A stretch of 64,000 bases of DNA. It comes from Chryseobacterium sp. MA9. Lineage in GTDB: Bacteria > Bacteroidota > Bacteroidia > Flavobacteriales > Weeksellaceae. The notes under the pieces were generated by a model. The model did no database searches. It saw only the letters and a list, made by a program, of their open reading frames with translations, and was not told the origin of the DNA. The stretch is from assembly GCF_024399315.1 (NCBI RefSeq), contig NZ_CP075170.1:4849501-4913500 (forward strand), written 5' to 3'. Each line of letters begins with the position of its first letter. The stretch's first letter is position 1. The position numbers and the translations under genes are program-made. Below are positions 7,580 to 16,286 of this stretch, piece by piece.

Positions 7580-8473
7580 ATGAAGAATATCTTGAAAATA
7601 AGCATGATTGGTTTGGTTTTCGCATTGGTAAACTGCCAATCAGTAAATTATAGTAAAATGTTTTATGAAGGAGTAAAGCCGGAAATGGTTTCAGATACGT
7701 TCAGTTTCACAGAAGGACCATCAGCAGATAAAGAGGGGAATGTTTATTTTACCGATCAACCCAATGATAAGATCTATTATTGGGACTGGAAAAGCAATAA
7801 GGTAATAGAGTTTTTAGACAAGACGGGAAGAGCAAACGGAACGCACTTTGACAAAGACGGGTATTTGATTACCTGCTCAGATGATCAGGGAGAAATCTGG
7901 AAAATTTCCAAAGACAAAAAAGTGGAAATTCTGCTTAAAGGCTTTGAAGGAAAAAGATTGAACGGTCCCAATGATGTATGGAATGATGAAGCCGGAGGAA
8001 TGTACTTTACAGATCCATTGTATGAAAGAGATTACTGGATCGGTTTTAAACAGGAACTGCCACACAAAAGCCTTTATTATAGAGATAAATCAGGGAAAGT
8101 TACCAAGCTGGATACATTTATCCAGCCTAATGGAATTGTAGGCAGTGAAAAACTGAAAAAATTATACCTTTCTGATATTGATGCCGGGAAAACTTATGTA
8201 TATGACATATTGGGTGAAGGCAAACTGTCTGAAAAAAAACTTTTCTGTGAAATGGGATCAGACGGAATGGAGCTGGATAAGCATGGAAACCTTTATCTTA
8301 CAGGAGATGGAGTACATGTGTTTAACCGTTCCGGAAAGAAAATTTACCATATTCCTATTCCCGAAAAATGGACTTCCAATGTAACCTTTGGTGGAGAAAA
8401 TAATGATATACTCTTCATTACTGCTTCAAAATCTGTATATACTTTTCCTACCAGAGTAAGAGGAATAAAATAA
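7580..8473 (+). CDS. SMP-30/gluconolactonase-like lipoprotein
   Basis: 297 residues with a lipoprotein signal (lipobox LVNC, Cys19). The rest is a six-bladed SMP-30/LRE propeller: FTEGPSADKEGNVYFTD carries the metal-binding glutamate, NGPNDVW the conserved asparagine and SDGMELDKHGNLY the aspartate of the calcium site. Such proteins hydrolyse sugar lactones or related esters; the true substrate here is unknown. The location would be the cell envelope, facing the periplasm. It is convergent with the helicase gene downstream. Confidence 0.85.
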   Translation: MKNILKISMIGLVFALVNCQSVNYSKMFYEGVKPEMVSDTFSFTEGPSADKEGNVYFTDQPNDKIYYWDWKSNKVIEFLDKTGRANGTHFDKDGYLITCSDDQGEIWKISKDKKVEILLKGFEGKRLNGPNDVWNDEAGGMYFTDPLYERDYWIGFKQELPHKSLYYRDKSGKVTKLDTFIQPNGIVGSEKLKKLYLSDIDAGKTYVYDILGEGKLSEKKLFCEMGSDGMELDKHGNLYLTGDGVHVFNRSGKKIYHIPIPEKWTSNVTFGGENNDILFITASKSVYTFPTRVRGIK

Positions 8474-8483
8474 ATAAAAAGAA

Positions 8484-8533
8484 ATGTCATTGTGAGAAGT
8501 ATTGCTTCGTTGCTATACTCCTCGCAATGACAT
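8484..8533. repeat. Dispersed palindromic repeat between convergent genes
   Basis: TGTCATTGTGAGAAGTATTG on the left and its imperfect inverse ending CTCGCAATGACA on the right, around TTCGTTGC. Elements of this wording (GTCATTGCGAGG...) are widespread REP-like repeats in bacteria. Here it probably also serves both neighbouring genes as a transcription stop. Confidence 0.6.
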
Positions 8534-8563
8534 ATTATTGTTAATCTAAATGGGATCAAAGCT

Positions 8564-9871
8564 TTAATAAGCAACTTCCATTTTCACTTTTTTTCCTTTC
8601 AGTTTTTCGTTCTGAAGCTTTCTTAAAACAGCATTTACTTTACTTCTGGAAACAGCAACATAGGAAGTCGTATCTTTTACTTCAATCAAACCGATATCTT
8701 CTTTCTGAAGCTCTCCTTTTTTGATAAGATATCCCACAACATCCACTTTGTTGACCTTATCTTTTTTTCCGGCACTGATATAAATAGTCTGGAAAGGTGT
8801 TTTTTCCGGAACTTTAGTAAATCCGGCAACACTTTCTTCAGGGGTATTGCTTTTAATGAATGGAAAGTTTTCTTCCTCTGTCATGATGAGGTATACAAAA
8901 CCTTTGGCATTCATTCTTGCGGTACGTCCGTTTCTATGAATGAAAGCATCTTCTTTTGGAGGAAGCTGATAGTGTACAATAGATTCTACCTCCGGAACAT
9001 CAAGTCCACGGGCAGCAAGATCAGTTGTAATAAGAATTCTTGCAGAATCATTTCTGAATTTCAGCAACGCACGTTCTCTTTCATCCTGCTCCATACCGCC
9101 ATGGAAGGTTTCCCTGTCGATTCCCATCTGGTTAAGAAGCTCGGAGATTCTGTCAACAGCCTCTCGGTGATTACAGAAAATAAGAGTCCTTTTATTGCCT
9201 ATTTTGCAGATTAAATTAAACAAAGTGTCAAGCTTTTCCTCAGAAATTGTCATTACTTTTCGTAATTGGATATCTGGTTTTATTTCACTTAGCTTTAAAA
9301 AATCGATGGTTTTTTCATTTTTTAACCCCGTAAACGTTGGAATTTCATCCATCGCTGTAGCTGAAGTTAAAATTCTTTGTGAAAGACCTTTTAATGAACC
9401 TGCAATAAACTCCATATCTTCATGAAAGCCAAGCTCCAGAGCTTTGTCGAATTCATCAAGAACGAGTGTTTTAATCGTTTTCGGATCAAAGTTATTATTT
9501 CTCACATGGTAAGCAACCCTTCCTGGAGTTCCTATTAAAACCGCAGGAGCTTCAATTAAATTGTTAACCTCTATTTTTTTATCATGTCCGCCATAACAAA
9601 CAGAAACTTTAAAATCTGTTCCCATAGCTTTAAAAACCTGCTCAATCTGTAAAGCAAGTTCTCTGGCCGGAACCAATATCAATGCCTGAACTCCCTGAAC
9701 ATTTTTTTTCAGATTCCGAAGAACCGGGAATAAAAAAGCAAGAGTCTTTCCAGATCCTGTAGGAGAGAGTAAAACAATGTCTGTATTGTTTTCAGACGCA
9801 TTATAAGTAGATTTCTGCATCTGATTCATATCCTGAATCTGCAGTTTCTGGTAGATTGATTGTAGTTCCAT
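8564..9871 (-). CDS. DEAD-box ATP-dependent RNA helicase with DbpA-type C-terminus
   Basis: 435 residues. Helicase motifs in order: QMQKS (Q motif), SPTGSGKT (I), PARELALQ (Ia), TPGR (Ib), DEFD (II, where most relatives have DEAD), SAT (III), ITTDLAARGLDVP (V) and HRNGRTAR (VI). The last 75 residues (KVDVVGYLIKKGEL...) match the DbpA RNA-binding domain, which targets 23S rRNA in E. coli DbpA, so a role in large-subunit assembly is likely. The longer frame starts at 9931, but the ATG at 9871 is better: a TACCTTTG -7 box lies directly in front of it, so the upstream codons would not be transcribed. Confidence 0.9.
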   Translation of the reverse strand: MELQSIYQKLQIQDMNQMQKSTYNASENNTDIVLLSPTGSGKTLAFLFPVLRNLKKNVQGVQALILVPARELALQIEQVFKAMGTDFKVSVCYGGHDKKIEVNNLIEAPAVLIGTPGRVAYHVRNNNFDPKTIKTLVLDEFDKALELGFHEDMEFIAGSLKGLSQRILTSATAMDEIPTFTGLKNEKTIDFLKLSEIKPDIQLRKVMTISEEKLDTLFNLICKIGNKRTLIFCNHREAVDRISELLNQMGIDRETFHGGMEQDERERALLKFRNDSARILITTDLAARGLDVPEVESIVHYQLPPKEDAFIHRNGRTARMNAKGFVYLIMTEEENFPFIKSNTPEESVAGFTKVPEKTPFQTIYISAGKKDKVNKVDVVGYLIKKGELQKEDIGLIEVKDTTSYVAVSRSKVNAVLRKLQNEKLKGKKVKMEVAY

Positions 9872-9875
9872 GGTG

Positions 9876-9883
9876 CAAAGGTA
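9876..9883 (-). promoter_or_regulatory. -7 box of the DEAD-box helicase gene
   Basis: TACCTTTG on the minus strand, with only CACC between it and the ATG. The transcript would begin at or within a few bases of the start codon, suggesting a leaderless mRNA. No clear TTTG is found 20 bases upstream. Confidence 0.5.
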
Positions 9884-9931
9884 GTGAAATAGTTGGTGGT
9901 TGTTGGCCGATTGTTGCCTGTTCTTCACCAT

Positions 9932-9968
9932 GTCATTTGAACAGAGTGAATCGTAGTGAAGAATTCCA
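9932..9968. repeat. Possible dispersed repeat fragment
   Basis: TGTCATTTGAACAGAGTGAA followed by TCGTAGTGAAGAATTCC has the wording of dispersed flavobacterial intergenic repeats (GTCATTTCGA...GTGAAGAAT). Only one copy is in the window, so the call rests on recall of such sequences. The remainder of the 398-base gap up to rpsA holds the rpsA promoter and leader. Confidence 0.4.
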
Positions 9969-10116
9969 TATATAGATTATCTTCCTGTTCTTATTATAAA
10001 AAAGATAACTAAGTTTTTCTGAACCATCTGATCTTCAATTTTTAATTCCTTTAATCTTTTAATAGTAAATATTGACATTCAGTTGTTTAGCGATAATATT
10101 TGTAAAGGTAAATGTG

Positions 10117-10147
10117 TTGTTTGTTTTAAATAAAATTCTTATCTTTG
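10117..10147 (+). promoter_or_regulatory. Promoter of rpsA
   Basis: TTG (10117-10119), 20 bases, then TATCTTTG at 10140-10147, an exact match to TAnnTTTG. It predicts a leader of about 115 bases before the ATG at 10270. Confidence 0.65.
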
Positions 10148-10153
10148 CACCCA

Positions 10154-10269
10154 CTTTTGTGGCGAAAAGGTTTGATGGGTAAATTACTTAAAATTAATTA
10201 CTTCCGTATTTTTTAATCCGCATTTATTCAAACCGTTAAAAAAGAAGGAATACAAATTTTTATTAGAAA
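10154..10269 (+). promoter_or_regulatory. Long 5' leader of rpsA
   Basis: The 115-base untranslated region is unusually long for this genome. Its beginning can pair (CCCAC near 10150 with TGGG near 10176) around GGCGAAAAGG, and AAACC at 10229 could pair with GGTTT at 10169. Ribosomal protein S1 represses its own translation in E. coli; a similar control here is plausible but not shown by the sequence. Confidence 0.3.
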
Positions 10270-12060
10270 ATGTCAAAAGAGACAAATTCAGCAGAGGTTT
10301 TATTAAACCAAAACGTAGCACCAGAACAATTTGATTGGGATTCTTTCGAATCAGGTCTTGATGCAGATGCGAGAAAAGAAAAAAGCGATTTAGAAGAAAT
10401 CTATAACGGATCTCTTAACAGCCTAAACGATAATGACGTTTTAGTTGGTAGAGTTGTAAGATTAACTGACAAAGAAGCTATCGTAGACATCAACTTCAAA
10501 TCTGAAGGTGTTATTTCTCTTAACGAATTCCGTTACAACCAAGGCCTAAAAGTAGGTGATGAGGTAGAAGTAATGGTTGACAAGAGAGAAGACAAAACTG
10601 GTCAGTTACAATTATCTCACAGAAAAGCTAGAACGCTTAAAGCTTGGGATAAAGTAAACGAACTTCACGAAACTGGAGAAATCGTTAACGGTTTTGTTAA
10701 ATCAAGAACTAAAGGTGGTATGATCGTTGACGTTCACGGAATCGAAGCATTCTTACCTGGTTCTCAAATTGACGTTAAGCCAATTAAAGATTACGATCAG
10801 TTCGTAGGAAAAACTATGGAGTTCAAAGTTGTGAAAATCAACCCTGAGTTCAAAAACGTAGTTGTATCTCACAAAGCATTGATCGAAGCAGATATCGAAG
10901 GTCAGAAAAAAGAAATCATCGCTCAGCTTGAAAAAGGTCAGGTTCTTGAAGGTACTGTTAAGAATATTACTTCTTACGGTGTATTCATTGACTTAGGAGG
11001 TGTTGATGGATTGATCCACATTACAGACCTTTCTTGGTCTAGAGTGAACCACCCATCTGAAATCCTAGAGGACGGACAGACTGTGAAAGTTGTAATCCTT
11101 GATTTCGATGATGAGAAAACAAGAATCCAATTAGGTATGAAGCAATTAGAAGCTCATCCTTGGGATGCTCTTTCTGCTGACTTGAAAGTAGGTGACAAAG
11201 TAAAAGGAAAAGTAGTAGTTCTTGCTGACTATGGTGCATTCGTAGAAATCGCTCCAGGTGTAGAAGGATTAATCCACGTTTCTGAAATGTCTTGGTCTAC
11301 TCACTTAAGATCTGCTGGAGATTTCGTAAAAGTAGGTGATGAAGTAGAAGCTGAAGTATTAACTTTAGATAGAGAAGAAAGAAAAATTTCTCTTGGTATT
11401 AAGCAATTGTCTAAAGATCCATGGGAAAACATCGAAGCTAAGTATCCAGTAGGATCTCAGCATGTAGGAACTGTAAGAAACTTCACTAACTTTGGTGTAT
11501 TCGTTGAGTTAGAAGAAGGTATCGACGGATTAATCTACATCTCTGATCTTTCTTGGACTAAGAAAATCAAGCACCCATCTGAGTTCTGTGCAGTAGGTGA
11601 TAAATTAGACGTTGTAGTTCTTGAATTAGATATCCAAGCTAGAAGATTATCTCTAGGTCACAAGCAATTGACTGAAAACCCATGGGATAAATTCGAAACT
11701 AAATATGCTGAAGGAACTATCCACGCTGGTAAGGCTGTAGAAGTTCACGATAAAGGAGCTTCTGTTCAATTCGAAGATGCTGAAGTAGAAGCATTCTGCC
11801 CTTCAAGATTATTAGAGAAAGAAGATGGATCTAAAATCAAAAAAGGTGAAGATGCTCAATTCAAAGTAATCGAATTCAACAAAGAATTCAAGAGAGTAGT
11901 AGTATCTCACACAGGTATCTTCAGAGATGAAGAGAAGAAAAACGTAAAAGAATCTTCTTCTAGAAACGTATCTTCTTCTTCAAACAACGAAGAAAGATCT
12001 ACTCTTGGAGACATCGATGCATTAGCAGAGTTGAAAAGAAAAATGGAAGAAGGTAAATAA
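10270..12060 (+). CDS. rpsA: 30S ribosomal protein S1
   Basis: 596 residues with six S1 (OB-fold) RNA-binding repeats, at about 57-125, 140-205, 222-290, 307-377, 394-464 and 480-545, best seen as G.V......G.FV.......G..H.S...W. The acidic N-terminus binds the ribosome in the family, while the C-terminal tail is Ser/Glu/Lys-rich (ESSSRNVSSSSNNEE). S1 brings mRNA to the 30S subunit, which matters in Bacteroidota where Shine-Dalgarno sequences are weak. Codon use is strongly biased, as expected for a highly expressed gene. It is monocistronic: own promoter, own terminator. Confidence 0.97.
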   Translation: MSKETNSAEVLLNQNVAPEQFDWDSFESGLDADARKEKSDLEEIYNGSLNSLNDNDVLVGRVVRLTDKEAIVDINFKSEGVISLNEFRYNQGLKVGDEVEVMVDKREDKTGQLQLSHRKARTLKAWDKVNELHETGEIVNGFVKSRTKGGMIVDVHGIEAFLPGSQIDVKPIKDYDQFVGKTMEFKVVKINPEFKNVVVSHKALIEADIEGQKKEIIAQLEKGQVLEGTVKNITSYGVFIDLGGVDGLIHITDLSWSRVNHPSEILEDGQTVKVVILDFDDEKTRIQLGMKQLEAHPWDALSADLKVGDKVKGKVVVLADYGAFVEIAPGVEGLIHVSEMSWSTHLRSAGDFVKVGDEVEAEVLTLDREERKISLGIKQLSKDPWENIEAKYPVGSQHVGTVRNFTNFGVFVELEEGIDGLIYISDLSWTKKIKHPSEFCAVGDKLDVVVLELDIQARRLSLGHKQLTENPWDKFETKYAEGTIHAGKAVEVHDKGASVQFEDAEVEAFCPSRLLEKEDGSKIKKGEDAQFKVIEFNKEFKRVVVSHTGIFRDEEKKNVKESSSRNVSSSSNNEERSTLGDIDALAELKRKMEEGK

Positions 12061-12084
12061 TCTTTGAACCATTCATACATAAGG

Positions 12085-12110
12085 AGCCGCTCGTTTGAGT
12101 GGCTTTTTTT
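12085..12110 (+). terminator. Intrinsic terminator of rpsA
   Basis: Stem AGCCGCTC / GAGTGGCT with a GTTT loop, followed by seven or more T, 25 bases after the rpsA stop codon. Confidence 0.85.
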
Positions 12111-12459
12111 ATATCCATATGAATAGATGGATAATATCCGGTATAAAAAAAGAATAGTATCGTTTTTTTTATTGTTAGAAACGAAAATTTTCAAAAAAAC
12201 ATTAAAAATTAATGACTATTAACTAATGAGAAGATTCATTAATTGGTGATTTTATTTAATGAAATAATTACATCAAAAATATATAAAAGCGTGATAAATA
12301 TAACGTGGTAGGCATATATTTATGATGAGGTTCTCTTTATTGAGAAATATGTAAAATAGTTTATGTTTAATTTATTTGTTTGTATTGTTTTATTTTTAAA
12401 TTTTGATTAAAAAAAATAGTAATAATTTGTGAATTATTTGTAGATTAGCGGCTTTAATA
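12111..12459. other. AT-rich intergenic stretch upstream of the M36 peptidase gene
   Basis: About 350 bases with no ORF, RNA gene or long repeat that I can support. It is very AT-rich with several T and A runs (for example 12171-12180). Near the right end TAGATTAG (12441-12448) is a weak -7-like box for the peptidase gene. The length suggests a regulated promoter region but no operator stands out. Confidence 0.4.
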
Positions 12460-15093
12460 ATGGATATGAAAAATAAAGCTCTACCTCTTTTGTTTGCAGT
12501 ATTTTCTGCATTTCCAACAGTATTGTTTGGACAGGATAATGAAAAACTGATTAAAGATTATATTTCTCAAAATAAAATAAGGGAATATAAAAAATCTGAT
12601 CTTAATAATATCATTGTTGATAATGTAGATCCGTCAAAATCATTGAATGGTAATGTTGTTAAATTTTTACAGACATATAACGGGTTACCGATATACAGCT
12701 CTGTAGGAACAGCATTGATTAAAGACAGTAAAATTGTTTATTATACAGATAATTTTGTAAAAGACTATACTGCATCTACATCGAGCACAGCTGTTATTAA
12801 TAAAAATACAGCTCTTCAAAAGATTGCTGAAGACCTGAAAAACCCTGATATTGCAAATTTTACGATTCTTGAATATCTTGAAAAGACTCAAAAAAAAGCC
12901 ACATCAGCCAATCAAAGACTTGTATATACCAATGACGAGAACGGAAACCTGCGTTTGGCCTATGAATATACCTTAACGGAACCAAAGACTCCGAATTACT
13001 GGAATATTTTAGTAGATGCTAACAATGGAAATATCCTGTTAAAAAATAACCTGACTTTATCTTGTAATTTCCATCATGATGCTTATAGCTCAGATGCTGA
13101 GTACAGCCATGCTGATCATTTTGAAAATACCCTAATGGGGCCTCAAAATAATGTAGTACAGAATAACATTCCATTACTTTTACCGGATAATGCATCCTAT
13201 AATGTATTTCCATTGCCAATTGAAGCACCTACTTTTGGTTCAAGATCAATCATTACTAATCCTTGGATCCTGAGTGCTTCTCCTGAAGGATGGCATTCTG
13301 ACGGAACTAATCATTATACTGTTACAAGAGGAAATAATGTTTTTGCCTATGAAGATGTGGCAGGAACGGCTTTAACTGCACCTGATTATCTTACAGGAGC
13401 TCCGGCAGACGGAGGAGCGACAAGAAATTTTGATTTTCCTTTTAATATCAATGAAACTCCGGCAAATAACAGGAATGCTGCCATTACGAATTTATTTTAT
13501 CTGAATAATAGAATTCATGATGTTTTCTACAAATTTGGATTTACAGAATCTGCCAGAAACTTCCAGCAGAACAATTTTGGTAATGGACCTGTAGGAGGAG
13601 ATGATGATTCTGTATATGCAGAGGCCCAGGATGGCAGCGGATTAAATAATGCCAATTTCTCTTCAGGACAGGATGGTTATAATGGTAAAATGCAGATGTA
13701 CCTTTGGTCTCCAGTTGGAAGGGTGTTTTACTATAATGCACCTACTGCAGCTGTTTCCCGTACACCGGGAGCAGGAACTGCGCAGTTTGGTAATCCACTA
13801 CCTATGAGCGGTATTACAGGAGATGTAGCACTTTCATCAGTTTTGGATGGTTGTACAGCTTTGCCTGCTAGTTCATTGACTAATAAAATAGGACTGGTTG
13901 AAAGAGGGACATGTTCTTTTGCTGTTAAAGTGAAAAACCTTCAGGATGCCGGAGCTAAAGCCGCGATTGTTTATAACAACGCAGCAAATGGGGCTACAAT
14001 AGGTAATATGGCGGGTAATGATCCGACAATTACTATTCCTTCGGTACTTATTAACAATGCAGAAGGAGAATATATTAAAACTCAGATGGCAGCAAGTACT
14101 ACTGTAAATGTTACCTTAAAAGGAAATATGACTCCTGATGGAAGTTTTGATAACGGAATCGTAACTCATGAATATGGCCACGGAATATCCAACAGAATGA
14201 CAGGTACAGGATACAACTGTCTGAATGCAGGAGTGAGCAAAGAACAGATGGGAGAAGGATGGTCTGATTTCTTCGCCTTAATGTTGACTAATAAAGCTGG
14301 AGACAATGCTACTGTAGCAAGAGGTACAGGTACTTATGCAATAGGACAGGCAATAACAGGTGCTGGTATCAGACCTGCAAAATATTCAACAAGTCTTGCT
14401 GTTAATGGATTTACATATGGAGATACCAATGGAATGGAATACAATAACGGATCAGCAGTTGTTCCGGATGTACACTCTATTGGTTTCGTTTGGGCTACTA
14501 TGCTATGGGATCTTCATTGGAAATATGTTGAAAAATACGGTTACTCTTCAGATGTATTATCTACAACTCCTAACGGAAGTACAAAAGTATTACAACTGGT
14601 AACAGATGCTCTGAAACTTCAGGGATGCAACCCTAGCTTTATTGATGGAAGAAATGCAATATTAGCTGCAGAATTAGCAACAACTGGAGGTGTTGACAAA
14701 TGTATGATCTGGGGAGTTTTCGCAAGAAGAGGTTTAGGTGTGAATGCTTCAGCAGGGGTTAAAAATAATATTAATGACCAGATTCAGGACTTTAATGTAC
14801 CAGAACAATGTTTATTAGCTACAAATGAAGTGAATGGTGATAAGAACAAGAATATTTCTATCTATCCAAACCCGGCTAAAGATGAGTTTTATATCAACTT
14901 CCCAAGCAATACCCTTGGAAAAGTAAGTGTAGAACTTTATGATATGTCTGGTAAACTGGTTTCTTCTGAAGATAAAATCTCACCGGATGCTAAGAAAGCA
15001 ATTTCTACAAGCAATTTGGTAAACGGAACTTATATGGTTAAAATCAAAGGACTTGGTTTTGAAGCAGCTTCAAAAGTAATGGTTAAAAAATAA
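12460..15093 (+). CDS. Secreted M36 (fungalysin) metallopeptidase with PA domain and T9SS signal
   Basis: 877 residues. A signal peptide ends at LFGQ (about residue 25), then an FTP/PepSY-like propeptide (to about 190). The catalytic zinc motif is HEYGH (H570, E571, H574) with the distal glutamate in GEGWSDFF. A protease-associated (PA) domain is inserted before it (about 430-550, GLVERGTCSFAVKVKNLQDAGAKA). The last 80 residues are a type A T9SS sorting domain (ISIYPNPAKDEFYINF...GTYMVKI). Expected role: an extracellular broad-specificity endopeptidase, activated by propeptide removal and exported across the outer membrane by T9SS. The start could also be MKNKA two codons later. Confidence 0.93.
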   Translation: MDMKNKALPLLFAVFSAFPTVLFGQDNEKLIKDYISQNKIREYKKSDLNNIIVDNVDPSKSLNGNVVKFLQTYNGLPIYSSVGTALIKDSKIVYYTDNFVKDYTASTSSTAVINKNTALQKIAEDLKNPDIANFTILEYLEKTQKKATSANQRLVYTNDENGNLRLAYEYTLTEPKTPNYWNILVDANNGNILLKNNLTLSCNFHHDAYSSDAEYSHADHFENTLMGPQNNVVQNNIPLLLPDNASYNVFPLPIEAPTFGSRSIITNPWILSASPEGWHSDGTNHYTVTRGNNVFAYEDVAGTALTAPDYLTGAPADGGATRNFDFPFNINETPANNRNAAITNLFYLNNRIHDVFYKFGFTESARNFQQNNFGNGPVGGDDDSVYAEAQDGSGLNNANFSSGQDGYNGKMQMYLWSPVGRVFYYNAPTAAVSRTPGAGTAQFGNPLPMSGITGDVALSSVLDGCTALPASSLTNKIGLVERGTCSFAVKVKNLQDAGAKAAIVYNNAANGATIGNMAGNDPTITIPSVLINNAEGEYIKTQMAASTTVNVTLKGNMTPDGSFDNGIVTHEYGHGISNRMTGTGYNCLNAGVSKEQMGEGWSDFFALMLTNKAGDNATVARGTGTYAIGQAITGAGIRPAKYSTSLAVNGFTYGDTNGMEYNNGSAVVPDVHSIGFVWATMLWDLHWKYVEKYGYSSDVLSTTPNGSTKVLQLVTDALKLQGCNPSFIDGRNAILAAELATTGGVDKCMIWGVFARRGLGVNASAGVKNNINDQIQDFNVPEQCLLATNEVNGDKNKNISIYPNPAKDEFYINFPSNTLGKVSVELYDMSGKLVSSEDKISPDAKKAISTSNLVNGTYMVKIKGLGFEAASKVMVKK

Positions 15094-15112
15094 TTTACTT
15101 ATAATTAATTTC

Positions 15113-15144
15113 AAAATCGCCACAAGCTTGCTTGTGGCGATTTT
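15113..15144. terminator. Strong bidirectional-type hairpin after the M36 peptidase
   Basis: Perfect 14-base stem AAAATCGCCACAAG / CTTGTGGCGATTTT with a CTTG loop, 19 bases past the stop codon. It overlaps the beginning of the longest frame of the next gene, which argues for the later start at 15218. Confidence 0.85.
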
Positions 15145-15191
15145 GTTTATCTATCATTATAACACTGCAGATAGGTTTAATTTATATGTCG

Positions 15192-15199
15192 TAACTTTG
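15192..15199 (+). promoter_or_regulatory. -7 box of the EamA transporter gene
   Basis: TAACTTTG, exact TAnnTTTG, 18 bases before the ATG at 15218. It supports the shorter start. Confidence 0.5.
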
Positions 15200-15217
15200 C
15201 AGGCTGTAAAAAAAATT

Positions 15218-16204
15218 ATGAAGAAGAAAAATATACTAAAAGGTGTTTTATTTGTAGGGATTGGAGCTAGTATATACGGTATGTTGGCCACTTTTGTGAA
15301 AATGGCTTACCATGATGGTTTCACCACTTCGGAAGTAACTACTTCCCAGTTTGTATTAGGTTTGACGGGACTTTTGATTCTCAATCTTATTCAGACCTTA
15401 ACCTCGAAGCAGAAATTATCGCTGCCAAATTCTAAAGAAGTCAGAATGTTGCTGCTTGCAGGAACTTCTTTAGGAGGAACAAGCTTATTCTATTATATTG
15501 CTGTACAGTATATCAATGTTTCAATTGCCATTGTACTATTGATGCAGTCGGTATGGTTCAGTGTAGTGGTGGAAAGTATTCTTACAAAAAAACTGCCCAA
15601 TGCAAGAAAAGTAATTTCTGTGGTTATTGTATTACTGGGAACAGTTCTGGCAACAAATCTTATTAATATGGAGATAGAATTGGACTGGCATGGAGTCTTC
15701 TGGGGACTGATGGCTGCTGCTTCATATACCTTAACGATGTTCACTTCCAATACGTTGGCTACCCATCTTCCGGTTTTCAGAAAAAGTATTATCATGCTGG
15801 CTGGGGGCTCTGTAGTGGTTTTTGCATTTTTATTCTTTGCACAGATCGGACCTATGTATTTTGACGGTTTAAAATCATTATATCTGAATTTTACAGAAAA
15901 TACAGAGCATATTCATTCATTCAATTATTCAATATTCCTGACATACGGATTTGTGCTGGCTCTTTTTGGAACCATTATTCCACCAATTTTATTCAATATT
16001 GGATTTCCAAATGCGGGATTGGGTCTGGGAAGTATTGTTTCATCACTGGAACTTCCGGTTTCTGTTACGATGGCCTTTGTTTTACTGGGTGAGAAAGTAT
16101 TTCTGATCCAATGGATAGGAATTGCCCTGATCCTTTTTGCTATTGTTTTGATGAACTTACCTTCAAAAAAAGTAAACGAAGTTTCGGTGGCAGAATTGTC
16201 TTAA
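15218..16204 (+). CDS. EamA-family (DMT superfamily) transporter
   Basis: 328 residues with ten predicted membrane helices in two EamA halves (about 8-145 and 165-315). Typical signs are the charged cap MKKKN, the GASIYGMLATFVKMAYHDGF start of the first repeat and FTLYA-like helix 5 (VSIAIVLLMQSVWFSVVVE). Members export or import metabolites such as amino acids or nucleotides; the substrate cannot be read from sequence. The start was set after the -7 box at 15192 and the preceding terminator. A terminator follows, so it is a single-gene unit. Confidence 0.85.
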   Translation: MKKKNILKGVLFVGIGASIYGMLATFVKMAYHDGFTTSEVTTSQFVLGLTGLLILNLIQTLTSKQKLSLPNSKEVRMLLLAGTSLGGTSLFYYIAVQYINVSIAIVLLMQSVWFSVVVESILTKKLPNARKVISVVIVLLGTVLATNLINMEIELDWHGVFWGLMAAASYTLTMFTSNTLATHLPVFRKSIIMLAGGSVVVFAFLFFAQIGPMYFDGLKSLYLNFTENTEHIHSFNYSIFLTYGFVLALFGTIIPPILFNIGFPNAGLGLGSIVSSLELPVSVTMAFVLLGEKVFLIQWIGIALILFAIVLMNLPSKKVNEVSVAELS

Positions 16205-16231
16205 AAAAATATTTAAATAAAATAATAGTTG

Positions 16232-16259
16232 AAGCCGTTCCTTTTGGAGCGGTTTTTTT
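16232..16259 (+). terminator. Intrinsic terminator of the EamA gene
   Basis: Stem AAGCCGTTCC / GGAGCGGTTT (one or two wobbles), TTTT loop, then a run of T; 27 bases after the stop codon. Confidence 0.75.
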
Positions 16260-16286
16260 AATTTTAATCCTTTAAATAAAAGTTTC

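Noticed and set aside
14360..14602. 80-codon plus-strand ORF within the M36 peptidase gene
   Set aside because: It lies wholly inside the catalytic region in another frame and has no recognisable content.
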